Shown one piece after another: positions 6,912-17,499 of a DNA stretch of 52,562 bases. Numbering within the stretch: the first letter of the stretch is position 1; each line of letters starts with the position of its first letter. The translations under genes were made by a program, and so were the position numbers. Below the pieces are notes generated by a model. That model had not been told where the DNA came from and did not search any database. It saw only the letters and a list, made by a program, of their open reading frames with translations. Source of the stretch: CAZLBC01 sp964557575 (GTDB taxonomy: Bacteria > Planctomycetota > Phycisphaerae > SM23-33). The DNA lies in contig CAZLBC010000029.1 in the NCBI GenBank assembly GCA_964557575.1, positions 1 through 52,562 of the forward strand. The letters are read 5' to 3'.

Positions 6912-9900
6912 ACTTCAATGGGGCCGCACCCGTGAAGGTGCGGAAATACGGACCCGATCTATGTGTCGGGGGGGGTCGGCACGTGCTTCAATGGGGCCGC
7001 ACCCGTGAAGGTGCGGAAATGCGCCCGGGGGGGGAGGGGGGGGGTATCACCTTGCCGCTTCAATGGGGCCGCACCCGTGAAGGTGCGGAAATCTGGTAGC
7101 GTACCTTGCCCTGGTACTCATCTTCCTGGCTTCAATGGGGCCGCACCCGTGAAGGTGCGGAAATTGATGAAGGAAAAGCGGCTGATGGAGTTCTATATGC
7201 TTCAATGGGGCCGCACCCGTGAAGGTGCGGAAATTACCCGTTCCGGTTCATCCATGGCGACGCGTTGATGGCTTCAATGGGGCCGCACCCGTGAAGGTGC
7301 GGAAATTTACCGAGCAGGATCCAGACGACCCCAGTATCGGCGCTTCAATGGGGCCGCACCCGTGAAGGTGCGGAAATGTGACCTTCCGCGCGATGTTCTC
7401 GTTCCACTCGCAAGCCGCTTCAATGGGGCCGCACCCGTGAAGGTGCGGAAATCCAGGGATGGGAAAGCAGAATGACGCTCGACGAACTGGCTTCAATGGG
7501 GCCGCACCCGTGAAGGTGCGGAAATTGATTGCCGATCTCGCAACCAGGGAGATACGCACCAAGCTTCAATGGGGCCGCACCCGTGAAGGTGCGGAAATCG
7601 GGGTCGGTAGTTCCCCCATCAAACAGGAAGGACAGCTTCAATGGGGCCGCACCCGTGAAGGTGCGGAAATAGTCCCGTCGTAAACACTATTACCGTGCAT
7701 AGAGGGCTTCAATGGGGCCGCACCCGTGAAGGTGCGGAAATTCCAGGCCCGTACCCTTGCTGTCGGCCCCGATGTTGACGCTTCAATGGGGCCGCACCCG
7801 TGAAGGTGCGGAAATACTTCTGAGAGGGAGGATTGCGTGAGGAAACCGTTTAGCTTCAATGGGGCCGCACCCGTGAAGGTGCGGAAATATTAGCCCCATA
7901 CTCCCTCTTGCGCGGGCATACACGCTTCAATGGGGCCGCACCCGTGAAGGTGCGGAAATGAAATCGTCCACAACCCCGACGCCGAGGCGCTAGGCTACGC
8001 TTCAATGGGGCCGCACCCGTGAAGGTGCGGAAATCCGTACTTCGTTTCCCCGAAGATGATGCTATCACCGAGCTTCAATGGGGCCGCACCCGTGAAGGTG
8101 CGGAAATTAAGCAAACTGCTAAGCTACGGCGTAGCAAGTCAAGAGGCTTCAATGGGGCCGCACCCGTGAAGGTGCGGAAATTGGGCCGGCGACGAACCGG
8201 ACCCGGTCGGCCGCACCTGGCTTCAATGGGGCCGCACCCGTGAAGGTGCGGAAATGTCCTGCTGCGTATCGCCTCCCACACCATCCCATCGCTTCAATGG
8301 GGCCGCACCCGTGAAGGTGCGGAAATCAGGGGGAGACCCCGAGGATTCATGGGCCATAGGATTGCTTCAATGGGGCCGCACCCGTGAAGGTGCGGAAATC
8401 ACTACAATGTTTCTGGCATGGTTGACCGCGTAAACGCTTCAATGGGGCCGCACCCGTGAAGGTGCGGAAATNNNNNNNNNNNNNNNNNNNNNNNNNNNNN
8501 NNNNNNNNNNNNNNNNNNNNNNNNNNNNNNNNNNNNNNNNNNNNNNNNNNNNNNNNNNNNNNNNNNNNNNNCATGGTTGACCGCGTAAACGCTTCAATGG
8601 GGCCGCACCCGTGAAGGTGCGGAAATATATTGCCTGGTCGGATCGGCTGTTGCGGCGTCGCAAGCTTCAATGGGGCCGCACCCGTGAAGGTGCGGAAATG
8701 CACCGGCATGTTTCCGTACCCCGCCGGCAGCGTAGCTTCAATGGGGCCGCACCCGTGAAGGTGCGGAAATGAGCGGGCGGGCGTGGTCGTCATCAGCGGG
8801 TATTTCGAGCTTCAATGGGGCCGCACCCGTGAAGGTGCGGAAATGGCGGCCGCCGCCGGCCGCAATTGGCCCGGATAATCGCTTCAATGGGGCCGCACCC
8901 GTGAAGGTGCGGAAATACCATTTTTGTAATCGTGGAATCATCCGCCGCCAGAGGCTTCAATGGGGCCGCACCCGTGAAGGTGCGGAAATGCCGCGAGATT
9001 CAAGCCGAAGCGGACACTGTCGGTGCTTCAATGGGGCCGCACCCGTGAAGGTGCGGAAATGTCGCGGTTTCAAAGGATGGACAAACCGAGAAATTGGCTT
9101 CAATGGGGCCGCACCCGTGAAGGTGCGGAAATGGAAATCCCCCGGATGCAGTACGACCTGGATGAGACGCTTCAATGGGGCCGCACCCGTGAAGGTGCGG
9201 AAATGGCGCAATGTGCGCAGCAAATACGACGTTGCCCAAAGCTTCAATGGGGCCGCACCCGTGAAGGTGCGGAAATAGAAGGCCGGCGGCTTGATTGTAT
9301 CCGGGGACCCCTGGGCTTCAATGGGGCCGCACCCGTGAAGGTGCGGAAATCCCTTGGCCGCCCTCCGTGCCCCCTGCCGCATTGTGGCTTCAATGGGGCC
9401 GCACCCGTGAAGGTGCGGAAATGCCAAGGCTCTTACCTTTTACATCTTTCAACCATTTTTGCTTCAATGGGGCCGCACCCGTGAAGGTGCGGAAATGTCG
9501 CATCAAAATTGTACGTATTGATTCCATGATTGCTTCAATGGGGCCGCACCCGTGAAGGTGCGGAAATCAGAATTTCGTCTTTTAATAACATAGGGTATTA
9601 TACGCTTCAATGGGGCCGCACCCGTGAAGGTGCGGAAATTTTTTGGGTCTCTGTTTGGGGGGATGAGGTTTTTAGGCTTCAATGGGGCCGCACCCGTGAA
9701 GGTGCGGAAATTGCATGATGGCAACGCATCCGGTCAGTGGGACAAAGCTTCAATGGGGCCGCACCCGTGAAGGTGCGGAAATGTACCGAGTACAAAACCT
9801 CCGGTTCCGGTTCCGTCAGGCTTCAATGGGGCCGCACCCGTGAAGGTGCGGAAATTCAGCAGCGATGGAAAACAGACGACGGTGCCTCAAGGGCTTCAAT

Positions 9901-11585
9901 GGGGCCGCACCCGTGAAGGTGCGGAAATAGGGTAAAGGCGTGCCCGACAGACATGGACGGGTTTGCTTCAATGGGGCCGCACCCGTGAAGGTGCGGAAAT
10001 GTTGAAATCAACGAACGCTGGATACGATATATGAAGGGCTTCAATGGGGCCGCACCCGTGAAGGTGCGGAAATTCGGTACTACCGTCCCGCCATTGTTCT
10101 CTACAACTTTGGCTTCAATGGGGCCGCACCCGTGAAGGTGCGGAAATAATCAGCATGGGCAACACCGATTCGGGTGTCAGAATGCTTCAATGGGGCCGCA
10201 CCCGTGAAGGTGCGGAAATGGGGTTCGGTATTTTCTTTTGAATGGCGTATTTCGCTCTGCTTCAATGGGGCCGCACCCGTGAAGGTGCGGAAATAGAATG
10301 AATAATGAAGAAACAAGGCAAGAACTGTTAGCTTCAATGGGGCCGCACCCGTGAAGGTGCGGAAATCGAACCGCAAGGTGGTGATCGACGGCGACGGCCA
10401 GGCTTCAATGGGGCCGCACCCGTGAAGGTGCGGAAATCGGGGGATAATGGATGTCGCGAACGCCCCCGGTGTCGCTTCAATGGGGCCGCACCCGTGAAGG
10501 TGCGGAAATGGACCTCCATGGGGATAAAGCCGATCGACTTTCCCGGCTTCAATGGGGCCGCACCCGTGAAGGTGCGGAAATCCCATCACCAGATACCGCA
10601 GGGCGTCCATGGCGTGATTGCTTCAATGGGGCCGCACCCGTGAAGGTGCGGAAATACCGCATGGGCGGGGCGATCGGCGGCGAGGTCCTCGCTTCAATGG
10701 GGCCGCACCCGTGAAGGTGCGGAAATGCTGATGGAAAACTTTCGGAAGAAATGCTTTTAAAGCTTCAATGGGGCCGCACCCGTGAAGGTGCGGAAATGGT
10801 GAAAAACGAGAGAGGCGTCCCCATGCCAGTCGGCTTCAATGGGGCCGCACCCGTGAAGGTGCGGAAATCGATCGGCGACAGTGTGTTGCTCAACGACGGC
10901 AGTAGGCTTCAATGGGGCCGCACCCGTGAAGGTGCGGAAATGCCGATTGCTATATGGTAGACAAAAGACAAGTCACGCTTCAATGGGGCCGCACCCGTGA
11001 AGGTGCGGAAATGGATCCGGGTGGGAAATGGACCTCCTGCAGGTGACGCTTCAATGGGGCCGCACCCGTGAAGGTGCGGAAATCAGGAGGCGACAACATG
11101 AGCGACGCCCTGGACACCGGCTTCAATGGGGCCGCACCCGTGAAGGTGCGGAAATACGGAGCGTTGACCGGGCTATCATCCTTGTCCTTGAGCTTCAATG
11201 GGGCCGCACCCGTGAAGGTGCGGAAATTTTTCGGTGGAGGACGATATGAAATCACTGATTAAGCTTCAATGGGGCCGCACCCGTGAAGGTGCGGAAATCT
11301 GTAAGTAACGACGAGCCAATGATGGCCAAACGGCTTCAATGGGGCCGCACCCGTGAAGGTGCGGAAATCGGATGCACCGAAACAATCACCATCCAATAGA
11401 GCCAGGCTTCAATGGGGCCGCACCCGTGAAGGTGCGGAAATTGCAATTCGTAAGATTTGGAACATTCCTAATAATGGCTTCAATGGGGCCGCACCCGTGA
11501 AGGTGCGGAAATCATGCCGCCTCAGTGGCTTGCTCTACGGGTACAATTTGCTTCAATGGGGCCGCACCCGTGAAGGTGCGGAAAT
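6912..11585 (-). CRISPR. Type I-G CRISPR array, 64 visible repeats of 36 bp
   Basis: Sixty-four 36-bp repeats, starting at 6912, 6985, 7057 and so on to 11550, are separated by unique spacers of about 33-39 bp. On the plus strand the unit runs GCTTCAATGGGGCCGCACC, CGTGAA, GGTGCGGAAAT, with a 7-bp stem (CCGCACC/GGTGCGG). The copies look identical except the first (6912), which has A for the initial G. Read on the minus strand the repeat ends in ATTGAAGC, the usual 5'-handle form. The cas genes are also minus and the degenerate repeat is at the left end, so transcription is leftward from a leader at 11586-11788. Excluding the spacer duplicated around the N-gap there are 62 distinct spacers. Confidence 0.98.
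8472..8571. other. Scaffold gap (100 N), probably spurious
   Basis: The 55 bases before the gap (8417-8471, the end of a spacer plus one repeat) are identical to the 55 bases after it (8572-8626). An exact 55-base overlap of contig ends is what a k=55 assembly graph leaves, so the array is probably continuous here and one repeat is counted twice. Confidence 0.85.
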
Positions 11586-11788
11586 AGTCGCATCTGCATT
11601 ATACGGAAACATAACCACTTGCAACGCTGCTTGCGAGAGGTCGGTTATACATACCATAGCCGTTTCTTTTACTTCGATAAAAATGCTCATTAACCATATA
11701 GTTGTCAAAGACTTCGAACGGTGCCAGGTAAAATACCATCACAACACCACTCGCTGCACTATCCGCATGCCAAAATATACTTCAAATC
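11586..11788 (-). promoter_or_regulatory. CRISPR leader with promoter
   Basis: This 203-bp AT-rich non-coding stretch lies between the cas2 stop and the first-transcribed repeat. On the minus strand a perfect TATAAT (complement of 11598-11603) lies 12 bp before the repeat, with TTGCAA 15 bp further upstream. A second candidate -35 (TTGACA, complement near 11706-11711) is present. Position, composition and orientation with respect to cas2 fit a leader where new spacers are added. Confidence 0.7.
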
Positions 11789-12082
11789 TCAAACAACAAG
11801 CAACCTGCCCGGCGGATAATACGGTTTACCAATATACTCGAAACCGTGATTACTATCCAGCGGTCTACCGGTTTTTCCAAGGTCCAGTAACAAAACCTGA
11901 TCTTGATTCCGGTTAACTACCCGTCTCAATGCGTTTTCAAGACGCGCCTTCTCGAGTTCGCTCAATTCGCACAAGAAGACGCTATACTGAACATGATCCC
12001 CCGTGTCCATGAGCGATTTAAAAATCTTGTTTCGTCTCTTGTCGTCGCTCACGTCGTAGGTGACAAGATATCTTCGCCGCAT
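11789..12082 (-). CDS. cas2: CRISPR-associated endonuclease Cas2
   Basis: 97-aa Cas2, the structural partner of Cas1 in the spacer integration complex. The ferredoxin-like start MRRRYLVTYDVSDDKRRNK contains the conserved Asp after the first strand, and GDHVQYSVFLCELSE and DQVLLLDLG are typical. I chose the ATG at 12082 (GGAG nine bases upstream) rather than 12112, since the family begins directly at the RYLVTYDV strand. The gene lies 49 bp downstream of the cas4-cas1 fusion and is the last gene of the cas operon. The leader and array follow in the same direction. Length and sequence are ordinary. Confidence 0.96.
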   Translation of the reverse strand: MRRRYLVTYDVSDDKRRNKIFKSLMDTGDHVQYSVFLCELSELEKARLENALRRVVNRNQDQVLLLDLGKTGRPLDSNHGFEYIGKPYYPPGRLLVV

Positions 12083-12131
12083 ACTTGCAAACTCCAAAAT
12101 AACCATACTCAACTGAAAAATCCCACGGGCA

Positions 12132-13841
12132 TTACCGCGTCGTCATCGGCACGTACTCATTGATATCACCCCTTATGTATCGGGCCAACAACCGCGCCTG
12201 CAGACGTATGACGGACCGCCAGCTACACCTGTAATTAAACACGGGATGCGTCACCAATTGATCCATTCTTGCTTCGAATGCACGCAGGAAAGCCTTTTTC
12301 CCCCTGGGAGTAAACATGCAACCTGCTTTAGCCTTGCGAAAATCGCCGGCGTGTACCATCCCGGTGTTGATTGCGGTTATGACCGAACTGTCAACAACCA
12401 GGGGGCGAAATTCCTCCATCAAGTCCAGAGCCAAGGACGGCCTGCCGTGCCTGGGTTTGTGATAAAAACCCCACCATGGATCAAGACCTTCGGCCTGAAC
12501 GGCTATCGTACATTCCTTTGCCAAGATCGCGTAACCGTAGGAAAGCATTACGTTGACGGGGTCTTTCGGCGGCCGCCTGTTCCTATGGCTGAATGCCCAG
12601 TCCCCTTTGAATTCGTCGCCCTTTAACATTTTGCTGAAATTTTCGAAGTAAAGAGAGGCAATTGAACCTTCGATCCCGAGAAGTGCCTGAATATTTTTCA
12701 TAGCAGCAGCACGGGAAGCAATGTCAGCCATATCTCGTATGACCGAACTCTCGATCGATACTCCGTTTCTCCTCAGTTGCAAACGCTGGTTCATCCCTTT
12801 GGCCGTAACGATCGACACGGCTAATGCAAGGCAAAAATCGTCATTCTCGGCTTTCTTGAATTGCGATGCTCTCTGGAATGAATTTTTGACGCCATTCCCA
12901 GATGTCATGCCGTAAAACCAATGGCCGCGAGACATATGGACTATGGGGATACCGGCTTCACACAACATGTGCACTGCCTGCGGTGTCGCTGAAACATTGC
13001 CGCAGAGGACCAGTTGGTTGATATCGGCAAGGCGAACCTGTGCAAGTTTTTCTTTCTGTTTCTTTATGATTAACGACTCGCTCTTTTTGCAAACCAACGC
13101 ACCTTGTTTTTCGACATATACCGGCAATGCATCGTCGCGGGCGGGGTACAATTTCCGGATATCATCCGGGGATTCCACGGCCGTGACATTTACATGTCGC
13201 ATGAGCAGTGTTTCGTCGGGCAGGCATATACCTGCAAGGCTGCAGCCGTTGCATTTGGGACTGTCGTCCAGAGGAGGAGGCAGCGAATTGTTCAAAGCTG
13301 CGCGGTTGGCCATTTCTATCAAGTGGCGCGTTCTTGTCTCCAGTTCCGCGGTGAATTCAATATCCACTCTCGTTCTGCTGCCCGCGTAATACAACACGCC
13401 GTGATCGCAAAGGTAGCCGTTTTCACGAAGCAACAGGCCCTGTGCCATAAGCTGTACTCTTTCCGGCTCCCAACTCCGCTGTGGGTTATCAGGTACTGTC
13501 CCCCTTTTGGTTTCGACCGGTACGGCGGTTTCGTCCGCCGTAGAAACAAGGTCAAGCTTCGACGTGATGCCGATATTCTCACTCTGGAGGCTTACAGAAC
13601 GACTGACCACGGGCGGGCGGTCTTCCTGCTCTTCCTTATCTCCATTTTGTTTCTCAGGATCGGGTAGAAGTTCATCAAAACGATCTACGCGGTTGTGTAC
13701 CCCCCTGCCCTCTTCGGTGTAGACATTGTCCGCCCACCGGCCTTCAACATGCATAAGGTGGAACAGGCGCGGGCAGTAGGCGTATTCATTAAGCATGCGA
13801 ACAGGCAGCAAACGAGCAGGGGTTACACATGTTTTTGTCAT
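12132..13841 (-). CDS. cas4-cas1: Cas4-Cas1 fusion, spacer acquisition
   Basis: 569-aa fusion. The N-terminal Cas4 domain (about residues 10-205) has the first iron-sulfur Cys in NEYAYCPRLFH and the last three in CNGCSLAGIC, with the nuclease QMAG-like segment around GVLYYAGSRTRVDIEF. The Cas1 domain (about 235-569) carries the metal-binding Glu in IEGSIASLYF, the His in FYHKPRHGRPSLAL and the acidic group in DLMEEFRPLVVD. Cas1 with Cas2 inserts spacers; Cas4 trims prespacers and selects the PAM end. This architecture is diagnostic of the Geobacter-type I-G/I-U locus (established knowledge). The ATG at 13841 follows GGAGG. The upstream gap to csb2 is 99 bp. Confidence 0.96.
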   Translation of the reverse strand: MTKTCVTPARLLPVRMLNEYAYCPRLFHLMHVEGRWADNVYTEEGRGVHNRVDRFDELLPDPEKQNGDKEEQEDRPPVVSRSVSLQSENIGITSKLDLVSTADETAVPVETKRGTVPDNPQRSWEPERVQLMAQGLLLRENGYLCDHGVLYYAGSRTRVDIEFTAELETRTRHLIEMANRAALNNSLPPPLDDSPKCNGCSLAGICLPDETLLMRHVNVTAVESPDDIRKLYPARDDALPVYVEKQGALVCKKSESLIIKKQKEKLAQVRLADINQLVLCGNVSATPQAVHMLCEAGIPIVHMSRGHWFYGMTSGNGVKNSFQRASQFKKAENDDFCLALAVSIVTAKGMNQRLQLRRNGVSIESSVIRDMADIASRAAAMKNIQALLGIEGSIASLYFENFSKMLKGDEFKGDWAFSHRNRRPPKDPVNVMLSYGYAILAKECTIAVQAEGLDPWWGFYHKPRHGRPSLALDLMEEFRPLVVDSSVITAINTGMVHAGDFRKAKAGCMFTPRGKKAFLRAFEARMDQLVTHPVFNYRCSWRSVIRLQARLLARYIRGDINEYVPMTTR

Positions 13842-13940
13842 GATCAAGGCTGCCTCCGATGTTATTCGATTCAAAAAAGTAGGAGACCTCCTTGTCAATA
13901 ACCGCAAATTTAATGTTGGTTAAATGATATGCCCCCAATG

Positions 13941-15437
13941 TCACCCGTCCAATGCTGCCATTAACCCAAAGCCACAATGCCGACCCGCGCCCACCACTAT
14001 TGGGCCTGAAACGTAGGCATCATCGAACCGTATTACTAAGTGAGTCGTTGTCTGTGTAATCAAATGGCCCGGTCGAATAAAACCAATTGGTTTTTTATCA
14101 CGGTCATATTTGTATGCCGACAGCGATTTGTGCCAGCGAGAAAAAACACCCCATTCAAAAGAACAGGATTGTTCCACGCCGGACTGTGCAAGAGCTTTCT
14201 CGATAAGCTTTTTTCTTTTGTCAGGTTTGTGATCGTCATGACCTGGGAGAATTACCGGTGTAACACTTCCAAAAAGTCTAGCTGGTCGCGTATATCGAGC
14301 GGCGACTTGGTCGTGATAAACACGTATCAAGACGGGCGGGCCCTGTTCACCAAACTCATCCCCTTGCTCAGGCCTCAACAGTTGGCCATTGAGGCGATTG
14401 GCAAGATGCTCAAGCCAAGATTCATCGCCAATTGGCGCGGCAATCATAACACGGCGTACAGAATGATCTGCGTGAGGATGGCCGATCGACGGCAGTGGCA
14501 AATACGAAAGTTGGCTATGATTTTCAAATTTTTCGCCCCGATGTCCTGCTACATAGCGTTGCACCCAGCCGTTGTCGACATCCTCCGGAGGTGACTTTTT
14601 CATCAGCTTAATAGCCAAGTGTCGTACCATCCCTGCGATATGGACCAACTTACGCTGTGGATATCGGCAGAATGTTCCATCGTTATTACGAATTTCGAAA
14701 ACAACGTGAGGACGGGTTGGGAATACATGTGATTGAACATAGCAGATTTTTTTGAAAGCGCTTGGTTTGAGGGGTGGAGTATACCGCCTGCCATCCACCC
14801 TATTAATGAAGGTTTCATAGACTTTTTCCAAGTCGCGTAGCGTACCCTTTGTTGGAACCCGGCGGGCGTCGTTGGTTTGGTGCTGGCCGGTTAAAGGCCG
14901 CCATGTGACACCTTCTCGTAAAATCTTTTGAGCTTCAGTGCCAATAATAAGTCGACCATTAGCAACTGCTTGATCTATGCCCCAACCCAGCGCCAACAGG
15001 TGGCGAGATTCATCCCGCAACAATTCAGCGTGATCGAGAGCCGACGAATCGTTCGCATCGTTGATGCGCCACAAATAATGCAGCGTGCGATGCTCGATAT
15101 CATCAGGAAGGTGGTGTGGTCGTGCTACCTTTGAAGTAAGTCTATTCTGTCGCTCAGGTTGCTTGTCGCTATCGTTGTTGGGTACAAACAACGTGTATTC
15201 ATTAGCAAGGCTTACTTGAGGCGTCACAATCAACGGCGGTTCGCACCGTTCAAGCCACTTGAATGCCGCCGCTTTCTCATTAACCCATTGCATGTTACGG
15301 CAACCTGTCCGCACTCCACGCAGCATAGCCTGAAACAGCCGCAGGGGTGACGGCGGCCACTCGGGTTCGCCGTGGTCTGCCTTGCCGTGGTACAAGCAGT
15401 CGAGAGGCGTAACGGAGACGCAGAGATAGTCAGTCAT
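13941..15437 (-). CDS. csb2: Csb2: Cas5-Cas6 fusion (GSU0054 family)
   Basis: 498-aa Csb2, a type I-G/I-U effector subunit joining a Cas5-like RAMP with a Cas6-like pre-crRNA endonuclease. The N-terminus YLCVSVTPLDCLYHGKADHG followed by EWPPSPLRLFQAML is the family signature. The C-terminus GAGRHCGFGLM is the glycine-rich loop of Cas6-type RAMPs. It should cut each repeat at the base of the CCGCACC/GGTGCGG stem and cap the crRNA 5' end. AGGAG precedes the ATG at 15437 by eight bases and the gene starts 14 bp after csb1, so the two are tightly coupled. Length is normal for the family. Confidence 0.93.
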   Translation of the reverse strand: MTDYLCVSVTPLDCLYHGKADHGEPEWPPSPLRLFQAMLRGVRTGCRNMQWVNEKAAAFKWLERCEPPLIVTPQVSLANEYTLFVPNNDSDKQPERQNRLTSKVARPHHLPDDIEHRTLHYLWRINDANDSSALDHAELLRDESRHLLALGWGIDQAVANGRLIIGTEAQKILREGVTWRPLTGQHQTNDARRVPTKGTLRDLEKVYETFINRVDGRRYTPPLKPSAFKKICYVQSHVFPTRPHVVFEIRNNDGTFCRYPQRKLVHIAGMVRHLAIKLMKKSPPEDVDNGWVQRYVAGHRGEKFENHSQLSYLPLPSIGHPHADHSVRRVMIAAPIGDESWLEHLANRLNGQLLRPEQGDEFGEQGPPVLIRVYHDQVAARYTRPARLFGSVTPVILPGHDDHKPDKRKKLIEKALAQSGVEQSCSFEWGVFSRWHKSLSAYKYDRDKKPIGFIRPGHLITQTTTHLVIRFDDAYVSGPIVVGAGRHCGFGLMAALDG

Positions 15438-15451
15438 TCCTAAAACTCCTG

Positions 15452-16681
15452 TTACTTCGACTTCTTGCTCTTTTTCTTCTTGGATCCGCCCTTTGCTTGC
15501 TTAATGGTGTCTTCAGTCACGGGGCCCTGTCGCAATACCTTCTTTCTAAGCTCCTTGCTTAGGTTGAGTACGTCATTTGCAAGCTTTGGATCGAATGTTG
15601 TGGTAATCGCATCTTGCATGACGTTGAACTCGTCAGCAGTTCGTTCAGCAAACTGCTTAACGGATCTTGCCTCCAGCGTTGGTGGGCCGTCCTTGGACCC
15701 ATCATGTTTGACCAACGACCATTGAGCCGGTTGGTCCATGTCGGGCACAAGGTGGCATCCTTCACGTAGGAATCCATCCTGCGGTTCTGTCAATGCGACC
15801 AGAGCCAGCCCGAGGATGTATCGACGCAGTTGCAACTCACGTTCGACTTTGTCCTCAGCCTTTTCATCCTCATCTTTCGGCGACACACCCAGCGACCGCA
15901 ATGCGACGAGGTTAATCATCGCATCACGCCGAATCTCGCCATAAACTTCAACGCCGCCGTGCGTCTTTACAGCGGGCACGTGTGCAAGACCAAGCTCCGC
16001 CTTGGGACCCGTTGTAGTGACTTCCGCTTCTCCGTTTTCGAGGATTTCTCCGGCGATTGTCGAGTACTGAGCCGATCGATGTAGTTCCTTAACGTTGTAG
16101 GCGCGGACCACCGAGCGAACGATGCGCGGGAGCTTGGCCTGCGTGGCGCGAGAGTCCCAGCAACCGAAGACGATAGACGTTGGGGCAATTCGTGCGAGAT
16201 TCTCGGCGTCGCCTCGTCGATGCCACGCCTCGTAGGCATTCCACAATTGCTGGCCAAGCGGCTCAACAGGGTCATCCGAATCAGCTGTGGAACCGAAAGC
16301 AAAGCGGACCACAGCGTCAGCGGCGCGGTGCCCGGCATCGAGCAAACTCAGCGGGTTGTCGTCATCTGGATTGCGATTGATGAAGACCTGCGGCACCAAC
16401 TTCCGGTACTCATCCCGCTTGAAGATCGGCTCCATGCGATTGGCCTGCGAGCCGACGCTGTCGATTTGGCATACGCTGGTCCCATCTTCAAAACGGTCGA
16501 TGTTGTAAGGCGACTCGTTGTCGCCACTGGCATACGTCGGCGGAAAGATGACCGCTTTTTCGTCATCGCCGAACGCCGCCTCCTCGACGGGCTTAAGCCG
16601 CTGCCGCATCACCAACGCAGCGACCTTGCTGTCATCTTTGAGCCAGTCATCAAATTGTTTCAACACGTTTTCATTACTCAT
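15452..16681 (-). CDS. csb1: Csb1: Cas7-type backbone protein (GSU0053 family)
   Basis: 409-aa Cas7 homologue that would polymerise along the crRNA to form the Cascade backbone. Family segments are clear: VIFPPTYASGD, SVCQIDSVGSQANRMEPIF, RKLVPQVFINRN and LSLLDAGHRAADAVVRF. The C-terminal tail is strongly basic (GGSKKKKSKKSK), plausibly contacting RNA. The start codon overlaps the csb3 stop (ATGA), so the two genes are translationally coupled. Downstream csb2 follows after 14 bp. Confidence 0.95.
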   Translation of the reverse strand: MSNENVLKQFDDWLKDDSKVAALVMRQRLKPVEEAAFGDDEKAVIFPPTYASGDNESPYNIDRFEDGTSVCQIDSVGSQANRMEPIFKRDEYRKLVPQVFINRNPDDDNPLSLLDAGHRAADAVVRFAFGSTADSDDPVEPLGQQLWNAYEAWHRRGDAENLARIAPTSIVFGCWDSRATQAKLPRIVRSVVRAYNVKELHRSAQYSTIAGEILENGEAEVTTTGPKAELGLAHVPAVKTHGGVEVYGEIRRDAMINLVALRSLGVSPKDEDEKAEDKVERELQLRRYILGLALVALTEPQDGFLREGCHLVPDMDQPAQWSLVKHDGSKDGPPTLEARSVKQFAERTADEFNVMQDAITTTFDPKLANDVLNLSKELRKKVLRQGPVTEDTIKQAKGGSKKKKSKKSK

Positions 16682-17499
16682 GGGTGATCTCCTATAGGGG
16701 TTGCAGGCCCGAAGTATTTGTATTTGCCACGCTCCTCTACGGTAAACTGGAAGCGTTGGCTACCCGAATCGTGAATTAGCCCAGCGACCTTCGCTACAGC
16801 AACCAACGGTGTCGCCGCGTCAACCCACGTCTGATATGCAAAGCTGGATTGCTCGTTTAGTTGGGTTGGCCGAAAACGCTGTAACCCGATCATCGCTAAC
16901 AACTCGATGCACGGTGAAGTAGCAACCGGTATGTCTTGTTCATCAGGTGACCAGCCGACATCGATTGCCTTAACCGCTGCAGCGTGGTCAAACCCGAAGC
17001 GCCCAGTTAGAGGTACACGTGCAAAAAACCAATCTTCGTGCTCTGACTTTATAACATCGCGCAGTGCCGGCAAGAGCCTGTCATAGATAATCTGTTGTGG
17101 CGACTGGTTGCCGGACCAAGTTGTAAACGCGCTCTTTGCGCAGGTCTCCTGTGACTTTTTTTTGTCTGGCGGAGTCATTTCATCCCGCCACCAATCAACC
17201 TGTAGGGCACTATCTTGGAACGTGATCGTGAAGGGTAAGAGTTTTAGCTTACTGCCATGAAGAACGGATTGCTTGGTAACTCCAGTAGAGAACTCGGGGC
17301 GTTTCATTAGATAAGAAAGTAGTTGATTTACGGCGCCCACAGACTCATCGCAGACTAAACAGAATATTCCATCCTCAAACCACCCCTCTGCGCCGGGCCA
17401 CAGGCGGTCGGCGAGTTCGAGCAGGCCGCAGCAGGCGAAGAACTGGCCGGGATTGGTTACGTCGACCTTGACCGTGACGTTCGCTTCGGGATGGGTCAC
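16678..17499 (-). CDS. csb3: Csb3: Cas8-like subunit (GSU0052 family)
   Basis: 273-aa protein in the position of GSU0052/Csb3, the small Cas8-type subunit of Geobacter-type I-G/I-U systems. It opens VTHPEANVTVKVDVTNPGQFFACCGLLELADRLWPGA (given in parts: VKVDVTNPGQFFACCG, LLELADRLWPG), a pattern shared by Csb3 proteins. The GTG at 17499 is chosen because GGAGG lies six bases upstream and it overlaps the cas3 stop as GTGA; longer in-frame starts lie deep inside cas3. By analogy with other Cas8 proteins it would recognise the PAM and recruit Cas3. It is shorter than the alternative Cas8 of this subtype (Csx17). Confidence 0.85.
   Translation of the reverse strand: MTHPEANVTVKVDVTNPGQFFACCGLLELADRLWPGAEGWFEDGIFCLVCDESVGAVNQLLSYLMKRPEFSTGVTKQSVLHGSKLKLLPFTITFQDSALQVDWWRDEMTPPDKKKSQETCAKSAFTTWSGNQSPQQIIYDRLLPALRDVIKSEHEDWFFARVPLTGRFGFDHAAAVKAIDVGWSPDEQDIPVATSPCIELLAMIGLQRFRPTQLNEQSSFAYQTWVDAATPLVAVAKVAGLIHDSGSQRFQFTVEERGKYKYFGPATPIGDHP

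Noticed and set aside
6830..11262. Many open frames across the array translating the repeat as FNGAAPVKVRK, LQWGRTREGAE or FRTFTGAAPLK
   Set aside because: They are translations of the 36-bp repeat, with variable parts equal to spacers. They have no ribosome sites and break in register with spacer length.
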